64,000 nt of DNA from Tessaracoccus lapidicaptus (lineage in GTDB: Bacteria > Actinomycetota > Actinomycetes > Propionibacteriales > Propionibacteriaceae): assembly GCF_001693815.1 (NCBI RefSeq), contig NZ_MBQD01000026.1:108161-172160 (forward strand). Reading direction: 5' to 3'. Position 1 is the first letter of the stretch. The number at the start of each line of letters is the position of its first letter. A program made the position numbers and the translations under genes. The notes beneath the pieces were generated by a model. It was given only the letters and a program-made list of their open reading frames with translations, was not told where the DNA came from and did no database searches. This document shows, in pieces, positions 46,746 to 55,115 of the stretch.

Positions 46746-47467
46746 TGGCCGTCGGGATCGTCGTCGTGTCGCACAGTCGCGCGCTCGCCGATGCCGCCGT
46801 CGATCTCGCCATGCAGATGGTGCACGAGGACCCGCCGCCGGTGGCGGTCGCGGCCGGTATGCCCGACGGCGGGCTCGGCACGGACGCCGCGGCGGTCGCC
46901 GCGGCCATCACCGAGGTGGACCGGGGCGCCGGGGTCGCGGTGCTGGTCGACATGGGCTCGGCGCTGATGAGCGCCGAGATGGGCGTCGAGTTCGCCGGTC
47001 TGGCGGAGGGCACCGTACGGATCCTGGCCGCGCCCTTCGTCGAGGGGCTGACGGCGGCCGTGGTCCGCGCCGTCGGCGGGGCCACGCTCGCCGAGGTCGC
47101 GGAGGAGGCCGAGGCGGCGCTGTCGCCGAAACTCGCCGCCCTCGGCATGACCACCGGCGGCGACGCCCCCGCCGAACCCCCGCCCAGCGGCGACGGGGAC
47201 GTGTCGGGCGAGGCCGTGCTCGTCAACGAGACGGGGCTGCACGCGCGTCCAGCGGCTCTGTTCGTGGCCGAGGCCCGTCGCTTCGACGCGGACATCCAGC
47301 TGCGCAACGGGGACGCCGGCCCCGTGAAGGCCACCAGCAGCATCGGGCTCGCCACGCTCAACGCCCGCAAGGGCGACACCCTCCGGCTGACCGCGACGGG
47401 CCCGCAGGCCCGCGAGGCCGTCGACACCCTCGTGGCGCTCATCTCGGCGGGTTTCGGCGAGCTCTGA
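46745..47467 (+). CDS. dhaM: PTS-type phosphotransferase DhaM with fused HPr domain
   Basis: 240 residues: an N-terminal EIIA-Man-like domain (phospho-His in GIVVVSHSRALADA, about residue 10), a Pro/Gly linker near 140-155, and an HPr-like domain with GLHARPAALF (His about residue 165). The C-terminal enzyme I-like domain of E. coli DhaM is missing, so enzyme I must come from elsewhere. Recharges DhaL. Confidence 0.9.
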   Translation: MAVGIVVVSHSRALADAAVDLAMQMVHEDPPPVAVAAGMPDGGLGTDAAAVAAAITEVDRGAGVAVLVDMGSALMSAEMGVEFAGLAEGTVRILAAPFVEGLTAAVVRAVGGATLAEVAEEAEAALSPKLAALGMTTGGDAPAEPPPSGDGDVSGEAVLVNETGLHARPAALFVAEARRFDADIQLRNGDAGPVKATSSIGLATLNARKGDTLRLTATGPQAREAVDTLVALISAGFGEL

Positions 47468-47491
47468 ACCAGCGTCGCTAGGCTGAGCGCC

Positions 47492-47932
47492 ATGAGCGAC
47501 ACGCATCCCAACCTCATGGCCTCCGACGTCGTCGTGCGCCTGCCGGAGGACCCGGCGTTGGCCGCCATCGCCGAACACGGCAAGGAGCGGTTCCTGGACG
47601 TGGTCGCTCACCACCCGGCGTCGTCGCTGTGCTGGGCGCTGCTGGCCGAGACCTGCCTCACCGAGGACGACCTCGGCAGCGCGGTCGCTGCCTACGCGTA
47701 CGCCCGGACCGGCTACCACCGCGGCCTGGACACGCTGCGCCGCAACGGCTGGAAGGGGTCGGGCCAGATCCCGTGGGAACACGAGCCGAACCGCGGCTTC
47801 CTGCGCGCGCTGTGGGCGCTCAGCGTCGCGGCGGGCCGGATCGGGGAGGCCGAGGAGCAGGAGCGCTGCGCCCAATTCCTGCGGGACTCGTCGGAGACCG
47901 CGTACCAGGTGCTCGCCCAGCCAGCTGGCTAG
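47492..47932 (+). CDS. DUF3151-family protein
   Basis: 146 residues, conserved actinobacterial DUF3151, helical (TPR-like character in HPASSLCWALLAETCL and GSAVAAYAYARTGYHRGLD). TAGGCT (47479-47484) lies 7 bases before ATG, leaderless. Function unknown. Confidence 0.82.
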   Translation: MSDTHPNLMASDVVVRLPEDPALAAIAEHGKERFLDVVAHHPASSLCWALLAETCLTEDDLGSAVAAYAYARTGYHRGLDTLRRNGWKGSGQIPWEHEPNRGFLRALWALSVAAGRIGEAEEQERCAQFLRDSSETAYQVLAQPAG

Positions 47933-47941
47933 GCTTGGCCC

Positions 47942-48265
47942 ATGATCTTCATCGTCGTCAAGTACCAGGTCAAGCCCGAGTCCGCCGAGCGGTGGATGGA
48001 CATCGTCGCGCCGTTCACGCAGGCCACCCGCGCTGAGGAGGGCAACCTCTGGTTCGAGTGGTCGCGCAGCGTCGAGGACCCGAACGAGTATGTGCTGGTG
48101 GAGGCGTTCCGCGACGGCGACGCCGGCGCGGCCCACGTCAACTCCGCTCATTTCCCGCAGGGCCTTGAGGCGATGCGCCCCCACCTGGTGGCCACGCCGA
48201 AGATCATCTCCCGCACCATCGACGGCGCCGGCTGGGACGAGATGGGCGAACTCCGGATCGGCTGA
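47942..48265 (+). CDS. Antibiotic biosynthesis monooxygenase (ABM)-domain protein
   Basis: 107 residues with the dimeric alpha/beta-barrel ABM fold (YgiN-like quinol monooxygenase class): FIVVKYQVKPESAERWMDI, WFEWSRSVEDPNEYVLVEAF, and a late AHVNSAHF segment with the family His. A TAGGCT box, which includes the stop codon of the preceding gene, lies 6 bases before ATG. Substrate unknown. Confidence 0.82.
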   Translation: MIFIVVKYQVKPESAERWMDIVAPFTQATRAEEGNLWFEWSRSVEDPNEYVLVEAFRDGDAGAAHVNSAHFPQGLEAMRPHLVATPKIISRTIDGAGWDEMGELRIG

Positions 48266-48268
48266 GGC

Positions 48269-49339
48269 TCACTCGCCCGCGAAACAGGCCGACACCGCCT
48301 CCGGCTGCCCCCCGTCGAATCTGAGGGGCGGTGCCGCGAAGACGGGGGTGCACCCGTCACGGGTGAGTTCCCTGCGGGTGGTGCCGTCGTCGAAGCCGAG
48401 GTTGCGGCACCCGTCGACGCGGAGGTAGACGTCGTGGACCCCCGTGGCGTCAAGCACCCTCAGGACGAGCCCGGAGCGCTGGTCGTAGTCAGACAGGCAG
48501 TCGGCGGGGTTCCCGCTGACGCCCTCGGGTGCGGCGGCGACCGCGGCGATGAGCGCCCCGGCCTCCTCACCACCGAGGACCCGCGACGCCGTCAGATTGG
48601 GGCGGTCGGCCTCGAGCGCGTAGTCCAGATACCGGCACAGCCCCACCTCCACGACGCCCTCTGCGCCGGTCACGTCCCACGCCTCCGGGCGCGCCTCGAG
48701 GTCGGCGAAGGGCGCGACCGGGGCGCATCCCGCGGCGTCCCGCTCGAACACCGTCGCCGAGTCCAGGATCCCTTGGGCGACCGCCTCGTCGGCGGCGGTC
48801 GCGTCCGCCCGCAGCACCACCCGCACGTCGGTGGTTCCGACGGTTCGGCTCAGCACCGGTGTGAGGCTCGGCGGCTCGGCGGCAGGATCGGCGAAGTCCA
48901 GGTAGGTCTGGACCCACTCGGGCTGCCACTCGGGGCAGGCGATCGCGGCGACGGGGCCGGCGGGCGTGGAGACGAACGGAGTAGCGGGGGGCTGAGGCTC
49001 CTGAGTCTTGCCCAGGCACCACGGTGACCACGCGTAGTCACTCCACCCCCACTCGTCCGGGACCTGGACGGCGACATCGCCCCGCGACACCCACCGCCGG
49101 CCCTCCTCCGGCGCAGGCAGCCCGCTGACGGTCGCGGGAACCGCGGGAGTCGCGACCTGGACGGGACGGGTGCCGAGCACGACCGCCAGGGGGATTGCGA
49201 GGGCCACGGCCGCGACCGCCGCAGCGACGGCCCACGCGCGGTGCGGCCGGTGCGGCGGCTTGGGCGCCACCCTGCCCAGCGGCACCCGCGCCTGCTCGGC
49301 GAAGGCGTCGCGGAAGGCCTGTTCGGCGCGGTCACTCAT
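48269..49339 (-). CDS. Membrane-anchored protein encoded with the ECF sigma factor
   Basis: 356 residues: a cytoplasmic start of about 30 residues, one membrane segment (AWAVAAAVAAVALAIPLAVVLG), then an extracellular part with several Cys. The position, overlapping the sigma gene by 4 bases, suggests an anti-sigma-type role, but the zinc HxxxCxxC motif of anti-sigma domains is not visible. Function inferred only. Confidence 0.7.
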   Translation of the reverse strand: MSDRAEQAFRDAFAEQARVPLGRVAPKPPHRPHRAWAVAAAVAAVALAIPLAVVLGTRPVQVATPAVPATVSGLPAPEEGRRWVSRGDVAVQVPDEWGWSDYAWSPWCLGKTQEPQPPATPFVSTPAGPVAAIACPEWQPEWVQTYLDFADPAAEPPSLTPVLSRTVGTTDVRVVLRADATAADEAVAQGILDSATVFERDAAGCAPVAPFADLEARPEAWDVTGAEGVVEVGLCRYLDYALEADRPNLTASRVLGGEEAGALIAAVAAAPEGVSGNPADCLSDYDQRSGLVLRVLDATGVHDVYLRVDGCRNLGFDDGTTRRELTRDGCTPVFAAPPLRFDGGQPEAVSACFAGE

Positions 49340-49815
49340 CGGGAATCCTCCTCGGTCAGGCGCTCCCGCAACGCGGCGAGGGCGCGGTGGACGTGTGAGC
49401 GCGCGGTGGCCTCTGGCATGCCGAGGATCCTGCCGATCTCGGCGTAGCTGGCGTCGTCGAAGAACCGCAGCACGACGGCAGCCCGCTGGGCCGTGGGCAG
49501 CTCCTGACACAGACGCCAGGCCAGCATCCGATCGGGGACCCGGTCGGCCACCGCCGCGACAGCGGGCTCGCTGATCAGTGGGACCGTCACCGGACGGCGT
49601 CGGCGACGCCGCGAGGCAACCTCGTTCGTGACGGACCGCCGCGCGTAGGCGTCGATCCCGCCGTCGTCAGCTAGGCGGTCGTACCGCCGAACCAGGCGGC
49701 TGTAGACGTCCTGGACGACGTCGCGGGCCTCCTCCCGGTCCGCGCACAGCAGATACGCGTAGGCCAGGAGCTTCGGCTGCGACGACACCACCCAGGCGTC
49801 GAACGACGTGGACAC
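49336..49815 (-). CDS. ECF sigma factor (SigE-family)
   Basis: 159 residues from GTG at 49815, with GGAGG 8 bases upstream. Region 2 (LLAYAYLLCADREEARDVVQ) and region 4 (LPTAQRAAVVLRFFDDASYAEIGRILGMPEATARSHVHRAL as a complete helix-turn-helix) are present. A longer frame upstream (to 49917) is not supported by signals. Directs RNA polymerase; stimulus unknown. Confidence 0.88.
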   Translation of the reverse strand: MSTSFDAWVVSSQPKLLAYAYLLCADREEARDVVQDVYSRLVRRYDRLADDGGIDAYARRSVTNEVASRRRRRRPVTVPLISEPAVAAVADRVPDRMLAWRLCQELPTAQRAAVVLRFFDDASYAEIGRILGMPEATARSHVHRALAALRERLTEEDSR

Positions 49816-49941
49816 GCTCACACCCTCCCTCAACGCGATGCGCTCCAGTCTCGTTGCAGCTGGCCAGGAATCGTGGCAGGCGCCCCGCTGGCCGTAGACT
49901 CGTCCGCGGCCCTCCACCGTCGATCCCCCGGGAGATCACCC

Positions 49942-51804
49942 ATGCCCACACGCGAAGACCTGCGAAACGTCGCCATCGTCGCCCACGTCGACCATGGAAA
50001 GACGACGCTCGTCGACGCCATGCTGTGGCAGTCCGGCGCCTTCCGCGAGGGGTCCGACGTCAACAACCGTGTCATGGACTCGATGGACCTCGAGCGCGAG
50101 AAGGGCATCACGATCCTCGCGAAGAACACCGGCGTCCGGCACATCCGCCCCGACGGCACCGGCGTCACGATCAACATCATCGACACCCCCGGCCACGCCG
50201 ACTTCGGCGGCGAGGTGGAGCGCGGCCTCGAGATGGTCGACGGCGTGGTCCTGCTGATCGACGCGTCCGAAGGCCCCCTCCCCCAGACCCGGTTCGTGCT
50301 GCGCAAGGCGCTGGCCAAGAACCTCCCCATCATCGTGGTGGTCAACAAGGTGGACCGGCCGGACGCGCGGATCTCCGCGGTCGTCGAGGAGACCTACGAC
50401 CTGTTCATGGACCTCATCGACGACGACGCAGCGCACGTCCTCGACTTCCCCATCGTCTACGCCTCGGCGAAGGCCGGCCGCGCCTCGATGACGCAGCCCG
50501 ACGACGGCGGCATGCCCGACAGCCCCAACCTCGAACCGCTGTTCGACGCGCTCATGGAGCACATCCCCGCCCCGGTCTACGAGGAGGGCGAGGTCCTGCA
50601 GGCGCACGTGACCAACCTCGACGCCTCCCCGTACCTCGGGCGTCTGGCGCTCTGCCGCATCGTCTCCGGCGAGCTCCGCCGTGGGCAGCAGGTGGCGTGG
50701 TGCAAGGGCGACGGCAGCATCCAGAACGTCAAGCTCACCGAGCTCCTGATGACCGAGGCCCTGGACCGGGTGCCGGCCGAGAAGGCAGGGCCGGGCGACA
50801 TCGTCGCCATCGCCGGCATCCCCGAGATCATGATCGGCGAGACGCTGTCGGACCCGGAGAACCCGAAGCCGCTGCCGCTCATCCACGTCGACGAGCCGTC
50901 GATCTCGATGACGATCGGCATCAACACCTCGCCGCTGGCGGGCCAGTCCGGGAAGAACCTCACGGCCCGGCTGGTCAAGGCCCGCCTCGATCAGGAGCTG
51001 GTCGGCAACGTGTCCATCCGGGTCAACCCCACGGAGCGGCCGGACACCTGGGAGGTGCAGGGTCGCGGCGAGCTGCAGCTGGCCATCCTGGTGGAGATGA
51101 TGCGGCGCGAGAGCTTCGAGCTGACGGTCGGCAAGCCGCAGGTCGTGACCAAGCTCGTCGACGGCAAGGTCCACGAGCCCATCGAGCGCCTCACCATCGA
51201 CATCCCCGAGGAGTTCGTGGGCGTGGTGACCCAGCTCATGGGGCTGCGCCGCGGGCGCATGGAGATGATGGTCAACCACGGCACCGGCTGGGTGCGCATG
51301 GAGTTCATCATCCCCGCCCGCGGACTCATCGGGTTCCGCACCGAATTCCTCACCGAGACCCGCGGCACCGGAATCATGCACCACGTCGGCGAGGGCTACG
51401 AGCCGTGGGCCGGCGACTTCCGGACCCGGCCCACGGGCTCGCTGGTCGCGGACCGGCAGGGCGTCGTCACCGCCTACGCCCTGTTCAACCTGCAGGAGCG
51501 CGGCACGATGTTCGTCTCGCCCGGCATGGAGGTGTACGAGGGCATGATCGTCGGCGAGAACCCGCGCGCCGAGGACATGGACGTCAACCCGGCCAAGGAG
51601 AAGAAGCTCACCAACGTGCGCTCCTCCACCGGCGACGAGCTCGAGCGGCTGATCCCCGCCAAGCAGATGTCCATGGAGCAGGCGTTGGAGTTCTGCGCCG
51701 GCGACGAGTGCCTCGAGGTGACCCCGTCTGCCGTCCGCATCCGCAAGGTCACGCTCAACGGCAACGACCGCGCGAAGGAACGCAACCGCGCCAAGCGCAA
51801 CTGA
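49942..51804 (+). CDS. typA: Translational GTPase TypA/BipA
   Basis: 620 residues, EF-G-like ribosome-associated GTPase. NVAIVAHVDHGKTTLVD (G1), DTPGHADFGGE (G3), NKVDRPDAR (G4), and the C-terminal TypA-specific domain. ATG at 49942 follows GGGAG. Helps ribosome assembly and stress growth. Confidence 0.94.
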   Translation: MPTREDLRNVAIVAHVDHGKTTLVDAMLWQSGAFREGSDVNNRVMDSMDLEREKGITILAKNTGVRHIRPDGTGVTINIIDTPGHADFGGEVERGLEMVDGVVLLIDASEGPLPQTRFVLRKALAKNLPIIVVVNKVDRPDARISAVVEETYDLFMDLIDDDAAHVLDFPIVYASAKAGRASMTQPDDGGMPDSPNLEPLFDALMEHIPAPVYEEGEVLQAHVTNLDASPYLGRLALCRIVSGELRRGQQVAWCKGDGSIQNVKLTELLMTEALDRVPAEKAGPGDIVAIAGIPEIMIGETLSDPENPKPLPLIHVDEPSISMTIGINTSPLAGQSGKNLTARLVKARLDQELVGNVSIRVNPTERPDTWEVQGRGELQLAILVEMMRRESFELTVGKPQVVTKLVDGKVHEPIERLTIDIPEEFVGVVTQLMGLRRGRMEMMVNHGTGWVRMEFIIPARGLIGFRTEFLTETRGTGIMHHVGEGYEPWAGDFRTRPTGSLVADRQGVVTAYALFNLQERGTMFVSPGMEVYEGMIVGENPRAEDMDVNPAKEKKLTNVRSSTGDELERLIPAKQMSMEQALEFCAGDECLEVTPSAVRIRKVTLNGNDRAKERNRAKRN

Positions 51805-51831
51805 ATGGTGACGGGCCGACGCGTCGGCCCC

Positions 51832-52248
51832 CTAGAACCACCAGACCGCGAGCCAGCCGACGCCGGACCACAGCGCCGCCCACAGCAGGCTCGCGAACGT
51901 GCCCACGATGAAGAGCTCGCCCGTCCGGGGAGTGTCGGAGGTGGCGAGGTCCGCGTAGCGGCCGAGGCCCTTGACCGCCAGCACCATGGCGATGCCCGCC
52001 GGGAATCCCGTCACGATGCAGGCGTACACCGCGAGCCGCTCGAGCATGCCGATCCACCGGCCCCCCGGGAGCTCCCGCTGCGCGGCCGCCAGCCCCAGGT
52101 TGGCCCGGGCGACTGCGACGTCGGCGTCGTCCACGCGCGGCGGGCGATCCATGCGCCGCAGCAGGCCCCGGACCACGGGATTGCCGAACGTCGCCAGGAC
52201 CCCCGCGACGACGACCGTCGCGGCCCGGCCGAACAACATCCAGTCCAT
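51832..52248 (-). CDS. Small membrane protein divergent from satD
   Basis: 138 residues, three membrane segments (LFGRAATVVVAGVLATFG; LAVYACIVTGFPAGIAMVLA; ELFIVGTFASLLWAALW). ATG at 52248, with GTG at 52257 as alternative. Shares a short divergent region with satD, so probably its partner; function unknown. Confidence 0.7.
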   Translation of the reverse strand: MDWMLFGRAATVVVAGVLATFGNPVVRGLLRRMDRPPRVDDADVAVARANLGLAAAQRELPGGRWIGMLERLAVYACIVTGFPAGIAMVLAVKGLGRYADLATSDTPRTGELFIVGTFASLLWAALWSGVGWLAVWWF

Positions 52249-52284
52249 GCCCCGCACGCTACACGGCTGCCCTGACAGACTCGG

Positions 52285-52322
52285 TTCAGGTTTAAGCTAC
52301 ATTCATTCTAGATTCAGGTATT
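52285..52322. promoter_or_regulatory. TTCAGGT direct repeats before satD
   Basis: TTCAGGTTTA (52285-52294) and TTCAGGTATT (52313-52322), spaced 28 bases, in an AT-rich stretch rare in this window. TATTGT (52319-52324) is 6 bases before the satD ATG and may be its -10 box. Confidence 0.45.
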
Positions 52323-52330
52323 GTCTACAC

Positions 52331-52960
52331 ATGGACGTCGCCCCTCGTGTTGCCCTGCTGATCGACGTCGTCGCTTCCCGGGCCGCCGACCGCTCGGCCC
52401 TCCATGCCGCCATCCTGGCCGCCGCCGACGCGGCGAACGCGGCCGTCCCCGCCGTCGATCCCCTGTACCCCACCGTCGGCGACGAGCTCCAGGGCGTCTA
52501 CCGCTCCCTGGGCGACGCGCTGAGCGCGGCGTTCACACTGCGGCTCACCCTCGCCCCCGGCTGGGACGTGCGCTGCGGGCTGGGCGGAGGCGAGGTGATC
52601 GTCGTGGACGCGGCGCGCCGGATCCAGGACGGCTCGGCGTGGTGGCTCGCGAGAGAGGCGATCGACTGGGTCGCGGAACGGTCCACCCGGCCCGGGTACG
52701 AGGCGGTCCGCACCGCCATCCGCGACGAGCGGCCTGCGGCCGACCCCCTGGCCGATCCGACGGCGCGGCTGGTCGACGCCCACATCGCCCGGTTGCGGCC
52801 CGCCGTGGTCGGCACGCTGCGGGGGCTGTGGGAGGGCCTCGACAACGCCGCGGCGGCGGAGCGCGAGGGCATCAGCCCCTCGGCGAACTCGCAGCGGATC
52901 CGCACGAACCAGCTGCGCCCGCTCGTCGACACCATGAGGGCGCTGGGCGAGCTGCCCTGA
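52331..52960 (+). CDS. SatD-family protein
   Basis: 209 residues of the SatD family: VALLIDVVASRAADR at the start, then LYPTVGDELQGVYRSLGDA, and a C-terminal helix-turn-helix-like region (EREGISPSANSQRIRTNQL). Possibly leaderless. Its stop abuts the stop of the convergent gene with no gap. Role unknown; SatD proteins often pair with a small membrane protein, as here. Confidence 0.78.
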   Translation: MDVAPRVALLIDVVASRAADRSALHAAILAAADAANAAVPAVDPLYPTVGDELQGVYRSLGDALSAAFTLRLTLAPGWDVRCGLGGGEVIVVDAARRIQDGSAWWLAREAIDWVAERSTRPGYEAVRTAIRDERPAADPLADPTARLVDAHIARLRPAVVGTLRGLWEGLDNAAAAEREGISPSANSQRIRTNQLRPLVDTMRALGELP

Positions 52961-53389
52961 TCAGGCGCCGACGAGCTCCGCCACCAGGGCGCGGACGCGG
53001 CGGTCGATGTCGTCGCGGACCAGTCGCATGCGCTCCCCGCCGTCGATGCCGCGCAGCGACGGCTCGTCGGTGATCCACGTCTCGATCGTGCCGCGCATGC
53101 CCTCCACGGGCGCCACCTCGGCCTCCCCGCCAACCAGCACCACGCGGTCCACGGAGCGCAGCAGATCCTCGTCGAGCGGCTTGGGGTACTCGCCGTCGAA
53201 CGTGGCACCGACCTCCTCGACGCTCGCCCGCGACTCCTCGTTCAGCGCCGACCCGGGCTTTGTTCCGGCGGAGTAGACATCGACGGCGCCCTGCGAGTGC
53301 AGCTTGGCCAGCGCCGCTGCCATCTGGCTCTTGCCGCCGTTCTTGACGCAGACGAACAGGACGCTGGGCCTGCGGTCGGTGTCGGTCAT
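52961..53389 (-). CDS. ArsC-like low-molecular-weight phosphatase
   Basis: 142 residues. The P-loop reads [12 protein letters not shown] (Cys14), with Lys where CX5R phosphatases have Arg. Related actinobacterial proteins act as arsenate reductases through mycothiol/mycoredoxin, and the mycothiol gene mshD is in this window. ATG at 53389 overlaps the ppk2 stop (ATGA). No arsenic genes lie beside it, so arsenate as substrate is only one possibility. Confidence 0.75.
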   Translation of the reverse strand: MTDTDRRPSVLFVCVKNGGKSQMAAALAKLHSQGAVDVYSAGTKPGSALNEESRASVEEVGATFDGEYPKPLDEDLLRSVDRVVLVGGEAEVAPVEGMRGTIETWITDEPSLRGIDGGERMRLVRDDIDRRVRALVAELVGA

Positions 53390-54342
53390 TCGTCGTCTCC
53401 CTCGTCGTCGAGCTCCAGCGCCGCGTTCGCGGCCCGGTCGGTCACTTCGTCGGCCCGGGCCCACTTCTTGCGGCCACGCTGCACGATGAGCGGGTCCGTC
53501 GGCTTGATGACCGCCGGATCCTTGCCGTCGTAGTCGTGCAGGTCCAGAAAGAGCCGCATGGCGTTGAGCCGGGCCCGCTTCTTGTCGTTGGACTTGATGC
53601 GGTACCAGGGCGCGCTGCCGGTGTCGGTGTGCTTGAGCATCGCGGTCTTCGCAGCGGTGTAGTCCTCCCACCGGCCCAGCGACTCCAGGTCCATCGGCGA
53701 GAGTTTCCACCGCCGCACCGGGTCGATCTGCCGGATCGCGAAGCGGGTCCGCTGCTCGCGCTGCGTCACGGAGAACCACAGCTTGGTCACGGTGATGCCG
53801 GACTCGATGAGCATCTCCTCGAACACCGGCGCCTGACGCACGAACGTCTCGTACTCCTCGTCGGTGCAGAAGCCCATGACGCGCTCGACGCCGGCGCGGT
53901 TGTACCAGGAGCGGTCGAACAGCACGATCTCCCCCGCCGTCGGCAGGTGCTGGACGTAGCGCTGGAAGTACCATTGGCCGCGCTCGCGCTCGGTCGGCGC
54001 GGCGAGCGCCACCACGCGGGCGGTGCGCGGGTTGAGGTGCTCGGTGAATCGCTTGATGGCGCCGCCCTTGCCGGCGGCGTCGCGGCCCTCGAACAGGATG
54101 ACGTGCTTGGTGCCGTGGTCCTGGGCCGAGTACTGGAACTTCAGCAGCTCGATCTGCAGCTGCCGTTTCTCCACCTCGTATTCGGTGCGGTCGAGGAGTT
54201 CTTCGTACGGGTAGCGGTCGCGCCAGGTCTCGACGGCGTTGCCCATCGGGTCGATGAGGTACGGATCCTCGCCGTGCACGTCGGCCACTGCGTATCCTTC
54301 GGCGCGCAGATGGTCGATGTACTCGCGGAGGTTCTGACTCAT
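53386..54342 (-). CDS. ppk2: Polyphosphate kinase 2
   Basis: 318 residues, PPK2 class I fold: Walker [14 protein letters not shown]-type [17 protein letters not shown] (Walker B-like). Uses polyphosphate to phosphorylate nucleotides (typically GDP/ADP). Coupled to the ArsC-like gene. A polyphosphate synthase (ppk1) is encoded at 60.9 kb. Confidence 0.92.
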   Translation of the reverse strand: MSQNLREYIDHLRAEGYAVADVHGEDPYLIDPMGNAVETWRDRYPYEELLDRTEYEVEKRQLQIELLKFQYSAQDHGTKHVILFEGRDAAGKGGAIKRFTEHLNPRTARVVALAAPTERERGQWYFQRYVQHLPTAGEIVLFDRSWYNRAGVERVMGFCTDEEYETFVRQAPVFEEMLIESGITVTKLWFSVTQREQRTRFAIRQIDPVRRWKLSPMDLESLGRWEDYTAAKTAMLKHTDTGSAPWYRIKSNDKKRARLNAMRLFLDLHDYDGKDPAVIKPTDPLIVQRGRKKWARADEVTDRAANAALELDDEGDDE

Positions 54343-54496
54343 GTGCCAAGTTCACCACGTCGCGGTGAACGGGAGTTGAACGCGGCCGGAACCGGCCCGC
54401 CGAATGAGCCTGCGCCAAGGCTCGACGCCGATGGCAACGCTGACAGGCTGGATTCCGGGGTCGAGGCCAGCTGCAGGCTCGTCGAGCCCCGACGAA

Positions 54497-54545
54497 CCGC
54501 GAGTCAGGCTCAACCGACCCCCGCACGCCGCGTGTCAGGCTCAAC
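54497..54545. repeat. 18-bp direct repeat pair upstream of tpx
   Basis: CCGCGAGTCAGGCTCAAC at 54497-54514 and CCGCGTGTCAGGCTCAAC at 54528-54545, 17 of 18 equal, period 31. They lie in the 275-base gap between ppk2 and tpx; the rest of that gap shows nothing clear. Confidence 0.6.
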
Positions 54546-54617
54546 GCGGGTGCGCCCACGGCGAACGGGACGACGGGACCCTGGCGGGATTTGGGTCCAT
54601 CGGCAAAGATCGGTTCC

Positions 54618-55115
54618 ATGGCTGAGATCACCTTCAAAGGCAACCCCATCCACACCGTCGGCGAGCTGCCCTCCGTGGGCTCGCCCGCCCCGGACTTCGA
54701 GCTCACGGGCCCGGACCTCTCCCCCGTGACCCTGGCGGACTACGCCGGACGCACGCTCGTGCTCAACATCTTCCACTCCCTGGACACCGGGACCTGCGCC
54801 AACAGCGTGCGGGCCTTCAACCAGAAGGCGGCGGGCCTCGACGGAGTCACGGTGCTCAACGTGTCCAAGGACCTGCCGTTCGCGCAGAAGCGGTTCTGCG
54901 GCGCCGAGGGCATCGACAACGTCGACGTCGCCTCGGACTTCCGCTCGGACTTCGGGCAGCGCTACGGCGTCACCTACACCGATGGCCCTATCCGCGGGCT
55001 CCTTTCGCGCGCCGTGGTCGTCGTGGACGCCGAGGGCCGCGTGGTCTACACCGAGCAGGTCGCTGAGTCGTCCGAGGAGCCGGACTACGACGCGGCGCTC
55101 GCGGCCCTCAGCTGA
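54618..55115 (+). CDS. tpx: Thiol peroxidase Tpx
   Basis: 165-residue atypical 2-Cys peroxiredoxin. Peroxidatic Cys60 ([10 protein letters not shown]) and resolving Cys94 (KRFCGAEG) are at the family positions. ATG at 54618 gives [10 protein letters not shown]; no clear RBS. Reduces peroxides, with thioredoxin as a likely donor. Confidence 0.93.
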   Translation: MAEITFKGNPIHTVGELPSVGSPAPDFELTGPDLSPVTLADYAGRTLVLNIFHSLDTGTCANSVRAFNQKAAGLDGVTVLNVSKDLPFAQKRFCGAEGIDNVDVASDFRSDFGQRYGVTYTDGPIRGLLSRAVVVVDAEGRVVYTEQVAESSEEPDYDAALAALS

